Below, piece by piece: positions 56,387 through 64,000 of a DNA stretch of 64,000 nt (the first letter of the stretch is position 1; each line of letters opens with the position of its first letter). The position numbers and the translations under genes are program-made. The notes under the pieces were generated by a model. It saw only the letters and a program-made list of their open reading frames with translations, searched no databases and was not told where the DNA came from. Location: assembly GCF_937123735.1 (NCBI RefSeq), contig NZ_CAKZKL010000050.1, forward strand, positions 21,394-85,393, written 5' to 3'. The stretch is from an uncultured Lentibacter sp. GTDB lineage: Bacteria > Pseudomonadota > Alphaproteobacteria > Rhodobacterales > Rhodobacteraceae.

Positions 56387-57007
56387 TCAGCCGTATTCCA
56401 GCTGCAAATGCCCACCCGCCGCGCGGATGCGCTCATAGAGTGCATAATCCGGCGCGCGGGCGGCTTTGAAGCGGGCTTCAGTTTCTCGGCTGAGAGAGGT
56501 GTCAAGCGCGGGGGAGGCATTGGCGGTTTTGAGCACAATTTCCCGTCCGAAACGCGCTTGCAGGAACGCCAGCAACGCCCCCATCTCCTCATAGGCAAAC
56601 AGATGATGCAAGGGCGGTTGGCCGGTCTTGAGTGTGAGAAACTTATGTTGCGTGCCCACATTCGCATGAGCCGCGCAAGGGCGCTCCAGCGCATCTCGCA
56701 CAAAGGTTTCAAAATCCAGGCCCGCGGTGGATTTGGGGCTGCCGTCAAGCGCGCTGCGGCTGCGGTATTTATACCAGCTGCGCAGATGGTTGAGCGGGTC
56801 GCGCATCACTGCCACGCGCTCGGGGGTGAGGCCATAGGCCTTGCGCAGAAAGGGCGCGCAGTCCCTGTCAAAGGCAGCGGCAGACATGTGCTTGCGCCGC
56901 CCCTTGAACAGGATGTCAGCCTTGCCGCGCAACGCCGCCTCCAGCGCGGTTGTGCCTGTCTTGGGCACAGCCAGAAGGGCCAGGTTCTGTTTGAAAAAAA
57001 TTTGCAC
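56387..57007 (-). CDS. Sulfotransferase-like protein
   Basis: A 206-residue protein with the PAPS 5'-phosphosulfate loop VPKTGTTALEAALRG right at its N-terminus and the 3'-phosphate segment VAVMRDPLNHLRSWYKYRS, as in short bacterial sulfotransferases. It may sulfate a surface sugar or lipid, but no acceptor can be named. The GTG at 57007, giving MQIFFKQNLALLAVPKTG, is preferred on family length; the frame extends to another GTG at 57115 (242 residues). Composition is like its neighbours. It lies upstream of rplY on the same strand. Confidence 0.72.
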   Translation of the reverse strand: MQIFFKQNLALLAVPKTGTTALEAALRGKADILFKGRRKHMSAAAFDRDCAPFLRKAYGLTPERVAVMRDPLNHLRSWYKYRSRSALDGSPKSTAGLDFETFVRDALERPCAAHANVGTQHKFLTLKTGQPPLHHLFAYEEMGALLAFLQARFGREIVLKTANASPALDTSLSRETEARFKAARAPDYALYERIRAAGGHLQLEYG

Positions 57008-57155
57008 GCGTGACCACACCTTTCCCGCTCGTTCGCCCAGCTTAAGCTGAGAGGCAAGGTGTGAAAATACCCTTTCTTTTCGCGCCCAACCTTCTTGGCT
57101 GTGGCGCTTGGCCACAACAGGGGCCGCCAGATTGGCTGTGACGCCGTCATTCCTT

Positions 57156-57194
57156 TGGGGGCGCAGCCCCCAGCGGGTCGCGCGCGCAGCGCGT
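57156..57194. repeat. Intergenic hairpin repeat, partial copy E
   Basis: TGGGGGC-GCA-GCCCCCA (57156-57172) and a GCGCGC-GCA-GCGCGT hairpin follow the lldD stop on the minus strand. The AT-rich ATTTGC module and the TATTTT tail of the other copies are missing. It may serve as the lldD terminator. Confidence 0.4.
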
Positions 57195-57207
57195 GAAACC
57201 CCTTTTG

Positions 57208-58374
57208 TCAGGCTTGCCAGTCGCCTTCAAAGCCCTTCGGGATCATGAGGATGTCACGGTCCACAGCGGTGATATCGGTCTTGCCGCAGAGCGCCATGGA
57301 GGTGTCGAGCTCCTTGTGGAGGACCTCCAGCGCGCGGGTCACGCCGGCTTCGCCCATCGCGCCGAGCCCGTAGATATAGGCGCGCCCTATGTAGGTGCCT
57401 TTTGCGCCCATGGCCATGGCTTTGAGCACGTCCTGCCCAGAGCGGATGCCGCTGTCGATATGCACTTCGATTTTGTCGCCCACAGCATCGAGGATGGCGG
57501 GCAGGGCGCGGATGGAGCTCAGCGCGCCGTCCAGCTGGCGGCCCCCGTGGTTGGAGACAATGATCGCATCAGCGCCCACGTTAAGCGCCTCACGCGCGTC
57601 GCGGGCATCCATGATGCCTTTGATGATCAGCGGACCATCCCACATCTTGCGGAAGGCGCGAATCCGGTCCCAATCAAGCGATTGATCAAACGCCTCCGCT
57701 GTCCAAGTGGTGAGCGAACTGGCGTCTTCCACGCCCTTGGCATGACCGACAATATTGCCAAAAAAGCGCCGCTTGGTGCCCAGCATCCCAAGGCCCCAGT
57801 GCACCTTGGTCATCATATTGGCGACAGATTTGGCGGTCAGTTTGGGCGGGGCGGAGAGGCCGTTCTTGATATCTTTGTGGCGCTGCCCGAGGAGCTGAAG
57901 ATCCACGGTGATCACCGCGGCGGAGCATTTGGCGGCTTTGGCGCGGTCAAAGAGCCGCTGCATGAAATCATCATCCTTGAGCGTGTAGACCTGCATCCAG
58001 AAGGGTTTTTCGGTGTTTTCGGCCACGTCCTCTATGGAGCAGATTGACATGGTGGAAAGCGTGAAGGGCACGCCGAATTTTTCGGCGGCGCGGGCGGATT
58101 TGATCTCGCCATCGGCGTTTTGCATCCCTGTGAGGCCGACGGGGGCCAGCGCCACGGGCATGGACACATCCTGTCCGATCATCTGGGTGGCCGTTGAGCG
58201 GCCCGCCATGTCAATGGCCACGCGCTGGCGCAGGTAGAGCTTGTCAAAATCCGAGCTGTTCTCGCGGAAGGTTTGCTCTGTCCAGCTGCCACTTTCGCAA
58301 TAATCATAAAACATGCGCGGTGTGCGGCGCGCGTAGAGGCGCTTTAGGTCGTCAATCTGGGTAATGACAGGCAT
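57208..58374 (-). CDS. lldD: L-lactate dehydrogenase (FMN-dependent)
   Basis: A 388-residue alpha-hydroxy-acid oxidase-type flavoprotein that oxidises L-lactate to pyruvate and passes electrons to the quinone pool. FMN-site segments are ALAPVGLTGMQNADGE and PFTLSTMSICSIE; the active-site His and Arg are in IIVSNHGGRQLDGA, and GGI-type phosphate loops include IDSGIRSGQDVLKA and GAKGTYIGRAYIYGLGA. The lactate-type residues fit, though glycolate or mandelate use cannot be excluded. A 9-base inverted repeat 18 bases upstream is a likely GntR-type operator. Confidence 0.9.
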   Translation of the reverse strand: MPVITQIDDLKRLYARRTPRMFYDYCESGSWTEQTFRENSSDFDKLYLRQRVAIDMAGRSTATQMIGQDVSMPVALAPVGLTGMQNADGEIKSARAAEKFGVPFTLSTMSICSIEDVAENTEKPFWMQVYTLKDDDFMQRLFDRAKAAKCSAAVITVDLQLLGQRHKDIKNGLSAPPKLTAKSVANMMTKVHWGLGMLGTKRRFFGNIVGHAKGVEDASSLTTWTAEAFDQSLDWDRIRAFRKMWDGPLIIKGIMDARDAREALNVGADAIIVSNHGGRQLDGALSSIRALPAILDAVGDKIEVHIDSGIRSGQDVLKAMAMGAKGTYIGRAYIYGLGAMGEAGVTRALEVLHKELDTSMALCGKTDITAVDRDILMIPKGFEGDWQA

Positions 58375-58391
58375 ATGGGGCTCATTTGTCT

Positions 58392-58420
58392 AAAATTGGT
58401 TAGAAATGGTTACCAATTTT
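58392..58420 (-). promoter_or_regulatory. Inverted-repeat operator upstream of lldD
   Basis: AAAATTGGT (58392-58400) and ACCAATTTT (58412-58420) form a perfect 9-base inverted repeat. Within it TGGTTACCA is itself a small palindrome, close to the TGGT-x-ACCA core of FadR/PdhR/LldR-type GntR regulators. A weaker TTGGTTTACC lies at 58459-58468, nearer the H-NOX start. Confidence 0.6.
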
Positions 58421-58507
58421 TATGTCTCTTCACAACGCATTTTGGCGCGGGTTAGGCATTGGTTTACCTTGGATGTCTAAATTTGGGAGGAATGTGAGGA
58501 GACATCT

Positions 58508-59056
58508 ATGAAGGGTTTGGTCTTTGTCGAGTTGCTCCGGATGGCGGAGGCGGCGGCGGGGGAAGAACTGGTCGACGAGGTTTTGGACAGTCTCGCCTTG
58601 GAGAGCGGCGGCGCATATAGCACTGTCGGGAGCTACGGCTGTGGCGAGCTTTTTGCGATTGTCGGGGCGCTCAGTGCGCGGTTGGATGCCTCGCAGAGCA
58701 GTTTGCAAAAGCAGTTCGGCCATTGGATGTTTGCGCATTTTTTGCAAAATTTTTCAGCGTTCTTTGCCGATAAGGCGAGTGCCTTTGAGATGCTGGAGTC
58801 GGTGGACGGGGAGGTGCATCTGGAGGTGCGCAAGCTTTACCCGGATGCTGAGCTGCCCCGGTTTGAGGCGCAGCGCCTCTCTGGGCAGCAGATGGACATG
58901 GTCTATCGGTCTTCACGGCCTTTGCAGTGTTTTTGCTATGGGTTGATCGAGGCCTGCCTTGCGCACTTCGGACAAGAAGGAGAGATTGCGATTGAGGATC
59001 ATCACCCGGAGGAGGGTGCGCATGTCACATTTCATATCCGGCTGGACGCGGCCTGA
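58508..59056 (+). CDS. H-NOX (haem nitric oxide binding) protein
   Basis: A 182-residue haem sensor of nitric oxide. It opens MKGLVFVELLRMAE, has GAYSTVGSY and GELFAIVGALS of the distal part, the proximal haem ligand His104 in DGEVHLEVRKLYP, and the haem-propionate motif Y133-x-S135-x-R137. A distal Tyr of O2-binding members is not apparent, which fits NO selectivity. GAGGAG stands just before the ATG. The hybrid kinase follows after 2 bases, forming the common H-NOX/HnoK pair; NO would alter the kinase activity. Confidence 0.92.
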   Translation: MKGLVFVELLRMAEAAAGEELVDEVLDSLALESGGAYSTVGSYGCGELFAIVGALSARLDASQSSLQKQFGHWMFAHFLQNFSAFFADKASAFEMLESVDGEVHLEVRKLYPDAELPRFEAQRLSGQQMDMVYRSSRPLQCFCYGLIEACLAHFGQEGEIAIEDHHPEEGAHVTFHIRLDAA

Positions 59057-59058
59057 GC

Positions 59059-60435
59059 ATGGGGTATCAGGAGCAGACGGCCGGATCGGGCGGCCCGGTG
59101 GCGCGCCGCCGCTATGAGCGCGAGCGCTCGGCGCGGCGGACGGCAGAACAGCTTCTGGAGGCCAAGAGCCGTGAGCTTTACGAGACAAACCTGCGGCTGA
59201 CCGAGCAGCGCGAAGCCCTGGAGCGTGCCGTATTGGAGCGCACCGCTGAGGCCGAGGAAGCGGCCAAGGCGCGCACCCGCGCGGAAACGGCCAATGAGGC
59301 CAAATCAAACTTTCTGGCCTCGATGAGCCATGAAATCCGCACGCCGCTGCATGGGGTTCTGGGCATGATGAGCGCGATGGAGGGCACGCCGCTTTCAAGC
59401 GAGCAGCGCGACCTGTTACAGGCGATGAAGGAGTCCGGCACGCTGCTGCGCACGGTGGTCAACGACATTCTGGACATCAGCAAGATTGAAGCGGGCCAGC
59501 TTGAGTTGAGCCCGGCCCCGTTTTATCTGCCCAATGTGTTGAAGAGCCTCAAGCAGCATTTTGGCCTGAGTGCGGCAGCCAAGGGGCTGACGCTGATGTT
59601 TGATGCCGAAAAGAGCTGTGAGTGCTGGCTGACGGGCGATGAATTTCGTTTGCGGCAGGTGTTTGGCAATGTGCTGTCCAATGCGATCAAGTTTACCGCC
59701 CACGGCACGGTGCTTTTGCAAGCCAAGGTTGCCAAAGAGGGTGGCGGTGTCTTGCGGTTGGAGGTGCGGGTGGAAGATACGGGCATTGGCATGAGCGATT
59801 ATGCCCGCGCGCGCCTTTTCAAGCCTTTTGCCCAGGCCGACCCCAAGATTGCGCATCTGTTCGGCGGCAGTGGCCTTGGGCTGACAATCTGCCGGCGGCT
59901 GTGTCATATGATGGAGGGCGCCATCACGCTGGATGGAGAGGAGGGGCGGGGCACCGTGGCGGAATTTCAGGTGCGTTTTGCCATGGCTGATCCGCCTTCC
60001 CAGCGGGCCAATTGCGCCGATCTGGACAGTGCGGAGGCCCTTTTGCGGCGGGGTCAGTGGTGTATCCTTGTGGTGGATGACAGCGCGGTCAACCGCAAGG
60101 TGGTGGCGCAATATCTCAAGCGCTATGAGGTAACCGTCATCGAGGCAGAGGACGGTGCCAAGGCGGTTGATCTCTGGCGACGGCGCAAGCCGGACCTCAT
60201 TTTGATGGATATCAACATGCCGGTGATGGGCGGGATTGCGGCGGCGCTGCGCATCCGTGAGGAAGCGGTGGAGCGCTCAGAGGCCCGTGTGCCGATTGTT
60301 GCGCTCACCGCCAATGCCATGTCCCATCAGGTGAACGACTATCTGGAAGCCGGTCTGGACGCGCATGTGGCCAAGCCCGTCGGGCGCTCCGAGCTTGTGC
60401 GGGTTATTGGCTCGTTTTTGGTTGCTGCGCAGTGA
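59059..60435 (+). CDS. Hybrid histidine kinase (H-NOX-associated)
   Basis: A 458-residue soluble kinase. After an N-terminal coiled coil (about 15-80) with no membrane segment or own sensor domain comes the HisKA domain with phospho-acceptor His91 (MSHEIRTPLHG), the ATPase domain with the N-box around N208, G1 (EDTGIG, 239-244) and G2 (GGSGLGL), then a receiver domain with Asp384 (LILMDINMPVMGG) and Lys in AHVAKPV. Lacking its own input, it is most likely driven by H-NOX contact. The output partner is not in the window; a phosphotransfer protein is expected elsewhere. Confidence 0.92.
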   Translation: MGYQEQTAGSGGPVARRRYERERSARRTAEQLLEAKSRELYETNLRLTEQREALERAVLERTAEAEEAAKARTRAETANEAKSNFLASMSHEIRTPLHGVLGMMSAMEGTPLSSEQRDLLQAMKESGTLLRTVVNDILDISKIEAGQLELSPAPFYLPNVLKSLKQHFGLSAAAKGLTLMFDAEKSCECWLTGDEFRLRQVFGNVLSNAIKFTAHGTVLLQAKVAKEGGGVLRLEVRVEDTGIGMSDYARARLFKPFAQADPKIAHLFGGSGLGLTICRRLCHMMEGAITLDGEEGRGTVAEFQVRFAMADPPSQRANCADLDSAEALLRRGQWCILVVDDSAVNRKVVAQYLKRYEVTVIEAEDGAKAVDLWRRRKPDLILMDINMPVMGGIAAALRIREEAVERSEARVPIVALTANAMSHQVNDYLEAGLDAHVAKPVGRSELVRVIGSFLVAAQ

Positions 60436-60437
60436 CG

Positions 60438-60456
60438 CGGCGCTGAAGAGGCGCCG
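60438..60456. terminator. Weak hairpin between the kinase gene and trpA
   Basis: CGGCGC (60438-60443) pairs with GCGCCG (60451-60456) around a 7-base loop, right between the two convergent stops. The plus side is followed only by TTAA, so it is a weak terminator candidate. Confidence 0.4.
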
Positions 60457-61248
60457 TTAAGCCCGGTGGGCCCCGTCGGAAAGAGATTTGACGAAGGCCA
60501 GCACCTGCGCAACGGTTTCACCCCGCGCAATGCGCTCGACAATCGCAGAGCCGACAACCGTGCCATCAGCAACCGCCGCGATAGATTGGGACTGTTCTGG
60601 CGTCTTGACACCAAAGCCGACAATCACCGGGAGATCTGTCTTGGCTTTGATCCGCGCCACTTCCGGAGCAACATCCGTGGCCTGGGCCTCGGCTGCGCCG
60701 GTGATGCCGGTGATGGACACATAATAAACAAAGCCCGAGGTGTTTTGCAAAACCTTTGGCAGGCGGGCATCGTCTGTTGTGGGGGTTGCGAGGCGGATGA
60801 AATCAATTCCGGCGGCCTGTGCGGGCAGGCAGAGCTCGCTGTCCTCTTCGGGGGGCAGATCCACCACAATCAGCCCATCAACCCCGGCAGATTTGGCATC
60901 GGCGAGAAAGCGCTCCACGCCATGGGAGTAGATCGGGTTGTAATATCCCATGAGGACAATCGGGGTGACGTTGTCTTCTTTGCGAAACGCGGCCGCCATG
61001 GCGAGTGTTTTCTTGAGGGTCATACCGCCTTCGAGCGCGCGCTGCCCGGCCAGCTGGATGGTGGGCCCATCTGCCATAGGGTCGGTGAACGGCAGCCCCA
61101 GCTCGATGATATCCACCCCTGCGCTTGGCAGCCCTTTGAGCACGGCCAGCGAGGTTTCTTCATCCGGATCACCTGCCATGATGTAGGAGACAAAGGCTTT
61201 TTTGCCCTCGGCACGAAGGCTGGCGAATTTGGCGGCGATACGGCTCAT
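60457..61248 (-). CDS. trpA: Tryptophan synthase alpha subunit
   Basis: A 263-residue TIM-barrel enzyme that splits indole-glycerol phosphate into indole and glyceraldehyde phosphate; it works in a complex with TrpB. The catalytic Glu is in [16 protein letters not shown] together with the Asp of [10 protein letters not shown]; the phosphate loop is [10 protein letters not shown] and [10 protein letters not shown]. The ATG at 61248 has GAGGAAA about 7 bases upstream. It is separated from trpF and trpB and lies on the other strand, downstream-facing to the H-NOX kinase gene. Confidence 0.95.
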   Translation of the reverse strand: MSRIAAKFASLRAEGKKAFVSYIMAGDPDEETSLAVLKGLPSAGVDIIELGLPFTDPMADGPTIQLAGQRALEGGMTLKKTLAMAAAFRKEDNVTPIVLMGYYNPIYSHGVERFLADAKSAGVDGLIVVDLPPEEDSELCLPAQAAGIDFIRLATPTTDDARLPKVLQNTSGFVYYVSITGITGAAEAQATDVAPEVARIKAKTDLPVIVGFGVKTPEQSQSIAAVADGTVVGSAIVERIARGETVAQVLAFVKSLSDGAHRA

Positions 61249-61432
61249 GAATATTTCCTCTTTGTCTTGGGGTGATGTGCCCAATCCTTTCAGGAAAATC
61301 AATAGCCCATGGTGGGGCGCCGGTTTTGGGCTGTATTGCGGGCAATATTGATCCGCCGGGCTTCAGCAGGTGTTGCAGCCCAGCAGGTGACAGCTTATGA
61401 GGCGCAAGAAGCGAAAAGCGAAAGGTGCGGCC

Positions 61433-62530
61433 ATGGGCTTTAAGATGGGAATTGTCGGTTTGCCGAATGTGGGCAAATCAACCTTGTTTAACGCGCTGAC
61501 AAAGACAGCCGCAGCGCAGGCGGCGAATTTTCCGTTTTGCACGATCGAGCCGAACGTTGGCGAGGTCAATGTGCCCGATGCGCGGCTAAGCAAGCTGGCC
61601 ACGATTGCCAGCTCCAAAACGATCATCCCGGCCCGCATGACATTTGTGGACATCGCCGGCCTTGTCAAAGGTGCGAGCAAGGGGGAAGGCCTGGGCAACC
61701 AGTTTCTGGCCAATATCCGTGAGGTGGATGCCATTGCCCATGTGTTGCGCTGTTTTGAAGACGGTGATGTGACCCATGTGGAAGGCCGCGTGAACCCGGT
61801 TGAAGATGCCGATGTGATCGAGACCGAGTTGATGCTGGCCGACCTGGAAAGCGTGGAGAAGCGCCGCGCAGGGCTGGTGCGCAAGCTCAAAGGCAACGAC
61901 AAGGAAGCGGTGCAACAAGACCGGCTTCTGGCCGCGGCACAGGCGATGCTGGAAGAGGGCAAACCGGCGCGCCTTGTTGAGGTGGACGCCGAAGATGCAA
62001 AGGCCTGGAAAGGGCTTCAGCTGCTGACTTCCAAGAAAATACTCTATGTGTGCAATGTTGATGAGGCCAGCGCCGCCACAGGCAATGCGCATTCTGAGGC
62101 GGTTGCGGCCATGGCGGCAGCGCAAGGCGCGGGGGCTGTGGTGATTTCTGCCCAGATCGAGGAAGAGATCAGCCAGCTTGATGATGAAGAAGCGGCCATG
62201 TTTCTGGACGAAATGGGCCTGGCAGAGGCAGGGCTCGACCGTCTCATCCGCGCGGGCTATGCGCTCTTGCATCTGGAAACCTATTTCACGGTCGGCCCCA
62301 AAGAGGCGCGCGCCTGGACCATTCGCGAGGGCACAGCAGCGCCCCAGGCCGCTGGCGTGATCCACGGAGACTTCGAAAAGGGCTTTATCCGCGCCGAAAC
62401 CATCGCCTATGACGATTACGTGTCGCTTGGTGGTGAAAACCCGGCGAAAGAGGCGGGCAAGATGCGTGCGGAAGGCAAAAGCTACATCGTCAAGGATGGC
62501 GACGTCTTGCACTTCTTGTTCAACACCTGA
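61433..62530 (+). CDS. ychF: Redox/translation-associated GTPase-fold ATPase YchF
   Basis: A 365-residue Obg-family protein, which binds ATP rather than GTP. The P-loop is [18 protein letters not shown], the DxxG motif is [20 protein letters not shown], and the N-x-x-E specificity segment is in [10 protein letters not shown]; the C-terminal TGS domain is [20 protein letters not shown]. It takes part in stress and translation control. The ATG at 61433 is used, with AAAGG upstream. Its stop directly abuts the stop of the convergent oxidoreductase gene. Confidence 0.96.
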   Translation: MGFKMGIVGLPNVGKSTLFNALTKTAAAQAANFPFCTIEPNVGEVNVPDARLSKLATIASSKTIIPARMTFVDIAGLVKGASKGEGLGNQFLANIREVDAIAHVLRCFEDGDVTHVEGRVNPVEDADVIETELMLADLESVEKRRAGLVRKLKGNDKEAVQQDRLLAAAQAMLEEGKPARLVEVDAEDAKAWKGLQLLTSKKILYVCNVDEASAATGNAHSEAVAAMAAAQGAGAVVISAQIEEEISQLDDEEAAMFLDEMGLAEAGLDRLIRAGYALLHLETYFTVGPKEARAWTIREGTAAPQAAGVIHGDFEKGFIRAETIAYDDYVSLGGENPAKEAGKMRAEGKSYIVKDGDVLHFLFNT

Positions 62531-63808
62531 TCAGCGGAATTTGCATCGCAATCCTTTGTAGGTTGTGGCCGTCAAATACCACAGGAAGTTGCCAACCGTG
62601 CTGTTTCGGTGGATGGTCTGCGGTGGCTCACCGCGTGACATGCGGGTCATCTGCCACGCGTAATATTCAACGCTGGAGACCGTGTTCATCAAGTTGACGA
62701 ACCAGTTCCTGGTATTTGCGCCAAGCGATCCGGTGCCCAGCATCAGCCCGGCTTCGTCAATACCGATCTGGCGCTTTGTCCCGTCGATCAGTTTCCCCGC
62801 TGCATCAGGATCAATGCAGAGTGGCCGCGCGAGGCCGATCATTTCGATTCCGTCTTCACCAAGTGCCTGCTCCATCGCGTCGGCACTGCGAAACCCGCCA
62901 GTTACCATGATCGGTGCTTTCACCGCCTTGCGCACCTCACGCGCATATTCGAGGAAATATGCTTCTCGTCTTCGGGTGCTGTCACGCTGTTCGGTTTCGT
63001 CTGTGCCGTTCACGAAACTCATCTGCTCATAGGTGCCGCCGGAGAGTTCAATCAAGTCGATCCCGTCTTCCTCGAGCCACGCTGCCACACGCGTGCTGTC
63101 TTCAAGACTGAACCCGCCTTTTTGAAAATCGGCTGAGTTCAGTTTGACCGCTACCGGAAAGCCTGGCCCCACAGCTGCGCGTACCGCAGCAAAGACCCGC
63201 CGCAGAAACCGCGCCCGGTTTTCGACTGATCCTCCCCATTGATCGCTGCGCCTGTTGGTGATGGGCGACAGGAACTGGCTGATGAGATAGCCATGGGCTG
63301 AATGGATCTGAACGCCGTCGAACCCGGCCTCCTGTGCGATCTGCGCCGTTGTCGCATAGCGTTGGATCGCATCCTCGATTTTGTCTTCGGTCATTTCCTG
63401 TGGTTTGCCGAAAAGGCCAAGAATACGGAGCTTTTCTGCCGACGGGGACAGGGGTTTGGTGTTGACGACGATGGGGCACTGACGTCCTGGATGACTGATC
63501 TGCATCCAGACGTGGCTACCCCCCGATTTGGCAGCCGTGGCCCAGGTTCTGAGCGCTTCAAGGTCACGTCTGTCTTCAACTACCACATTGCCAGGTCGTT
63601 CCAGATATCGGCGGTCGATCATCACATTGCCTGTTACCAGCACCGCCATGCCTCCTTTTGACCATCGCGAGTAAAGGGCGTCATGTGCGGCATTGGGCGC
63701 ATCGTCCGGCCCCGCCAAGGCTTCGGTCATGGCACTTTTGCCGATGCGGTTTGCCAGCTGCACGCCGCATGGCAGGTCCAAAGGTGTCGCGAGTGGGGAA
63801 GAGGGCAT
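62531..63808 (-). CDS. NADH:flavin oxidoreductase (Old Yellow Enzyme family)
   Basis: A 425-residue FMN-dependent ene-reductase. It has the FMN entry GKSAMTEALAG, the active-site pair in QISHPGRQCP, the HSAHGYLISQFLSPITNRRSDQWGGS signature and the GGF...IEMIGLARPL end. An extra C-terminal helical stretch without the Fe-S Cys cluster indicates the single-domain type. It would reduce an enone or nitro-compound with NADH. The ATG at 63808 has AAAGGA 9 bases upstream and is preferred to an ATG 22 codons earlier. A tRNA-Ser gene begins 117 bases upstream on the other strand. Confidence 0.88.
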   Translation of the reverse strand: MPSSPLATPLDLPCGVQLANRIGKSAMTEALAGPDDAPNAAHDALYSRWSKGGMAVLVTGNVMIDRRYLERPGNVVVEDRRDLEALRTWATAAKSGGSHVWMQISHPGRQCPIVVNTKPLSPSAEKLRILGLFGKPQEMTEDKIEDAIQRYATTAQIAQEAGFDGVQIHSAHGYLISQFLSPITNRRSDQWGGSVENRARFLRRVFAAVRAAVGPGFPVAVKLNSADFQKGGFSLEDSTRVAAWLEEDGIDLIELSGGTYEQMSFVNGTDETEQRDSTRRREAYFLEYAREVRKAVKAPIMVTGGFRSADAMEQALGEDGIEMIGLARPLCIDPDAAGKLIDGTKRQIGIDEAGLMLGTGSLGANTRNWFVNLMNTVSSVEYYAWQMTRMSRGEPPQTIHRNSTVGNFLWYLTATTYKGLRCKFR

Positions 63809-63924
63809 TAGTGGTGGTCCTTTCGGCAAAGCGAAATCCGGCCGTCCCAAGGACATAGTCTTTTCGCACCACATAGGTCAATTTGGCCTTGTCCCCGCCT
63901 GCACGCTTCCTTAAACGGGTCGAC

Positions 63925-64000
63925 GGAGACGTGGCCGAGTGGTCGACGGCGCTCCCCTGCTACGGGCGTAGGCCCGCAAGGGTCTCGAGGGTTCTAAGCC
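63925..64000 (+). tRNA. tRNA-Ser (GCT), partial
   Basis: The gene starts GGAGACG and runs off the right edge. The anticodon loop CTGCTAC holds GCT at 63959-63961 (AGC/AGT codons); the long variable arm GGCCC...GGGTC and the T-arm start are visible. As read, one anticodon-stem pair (T28-C42) does not match and position 38 is C, which is unusual but may be normal in this lineage. The 3' acceptor strand is outside the window. Confidence 0.88.

Noticed and set aside
60457..61300. Tryptophan attenuator leader at trpA or trpF
   Set aside because: No short leader peptide with Trp codons followed by competing hairpins was seen.
63925..64000. Integration site (attB) at tRNA-Ser
   Set aside because: tRNA-Ser genes are common targets, but the 3' end is outside the window and no integrase or direct repeat is visible.

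Overview
The window reads as chromosome of a marine-type alphaproteobacterium of the Rhodobacterales, roseobacter group. This rests on gene content and order (irr-fabA-fabB-fabI; phoH, ybeY, corC and lnt; aroA-cmk with rpsA-ihfB-lapA-trpF-trpB nearby), a SAM/SAH riboswitch before metK (a class described from this order), Irr in place of a generic Fur, an NDUFS4-like complex I subunit and CtrA-type TTAA-N7-TTAA sites. No transposase, phage gene or CRISPR array is visible. Two tRNA genes are present: tRNA-Arg(TCT) near 17.4 kb and the start of tRNA-Ser(GCT) at the right edge.

Layout. 0-6.4 kb: partial DMT transporter, ilvC, two overlapping Lrp/AsnC regulators divergent from ilvC, a class V aminotransferase, a UbiH-type monooxygenase, a HAD phosphatase and a GntR regulator. 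6.3-14.4 kb: a membrane GT2 glycosyltransferase with an N-terminal MshEN-like domain behind a triple TTAA array, carA, yqeY, a large GH28-related beta-helix protein, a predicted outer-membrane protein, a zinc-ribbon protein, a 24-residue lipoprotein and an exported rhodanese. This left part is visibly less G+C rich than the rest, with the change near 13.9 kb. 14.6-25.7 kb: uvrB, an ETC complex I subunit, tRNA-Arg, an SqrR/BigR-like repressor, a four-gene operon with TmpA and TmpB homologues (2-trimethylaminoethylphosphonate breakdown) plus an alcohol dehydrogenase and an enolase-superfamily enzyme, an MFS pump, sodB, a quinone oxidoreductase and irr.

25.9-39.8 kb: fabA, fabB and fabI, with an A+T-rich polysaccharide-lyase-like gene between fabA and fabB; trmB; metK with its riboswitch; lnt, corC, ybeY and phoH, with an unknown Tat-like secreted protein on the other strand between ybeY and phoH; a lipoprotein/OmpA pair sharing a duplicated domain; and miaB. 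39.9-52.4 kb: aroA-cmk, an aldo-keto reductase, a polysaccharide deacetylase with a NodU-type carbamoyltransferase, rpsA, ihfB, lapA, trpF, an esterase and trpB. 52.5-64 kb: a DUF2237 protein, a beta-lactamase-family hydrolase, pth, an FkbM methyltransferase opposite the rplY/pth genes, a sulfotransferase-like protein, lldD, an H-NOX plus hybrid kinase pair (nitric oxide sensing), trpA, ychF and an Old Yellow Enzyme family reductase.

Most genes are housekeeping. The points most worth following are RNA- and DNA-level: the metK riboswitch, a fabB leader that can hide its own ribosome binding site, a structured rpsA leader, CtrA-like sites at the glycosyltransferase, phased GTGCAC repeats before sodB, and two families of hairpin repeats in gene gaps. 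At the gene level they are the TmpAB operon with its unexplained enolase-superfamily member and several accessory genes set inside conserved housekeeping blocks. All assignments come from reading the sequence and remembered family features; no database search was run.
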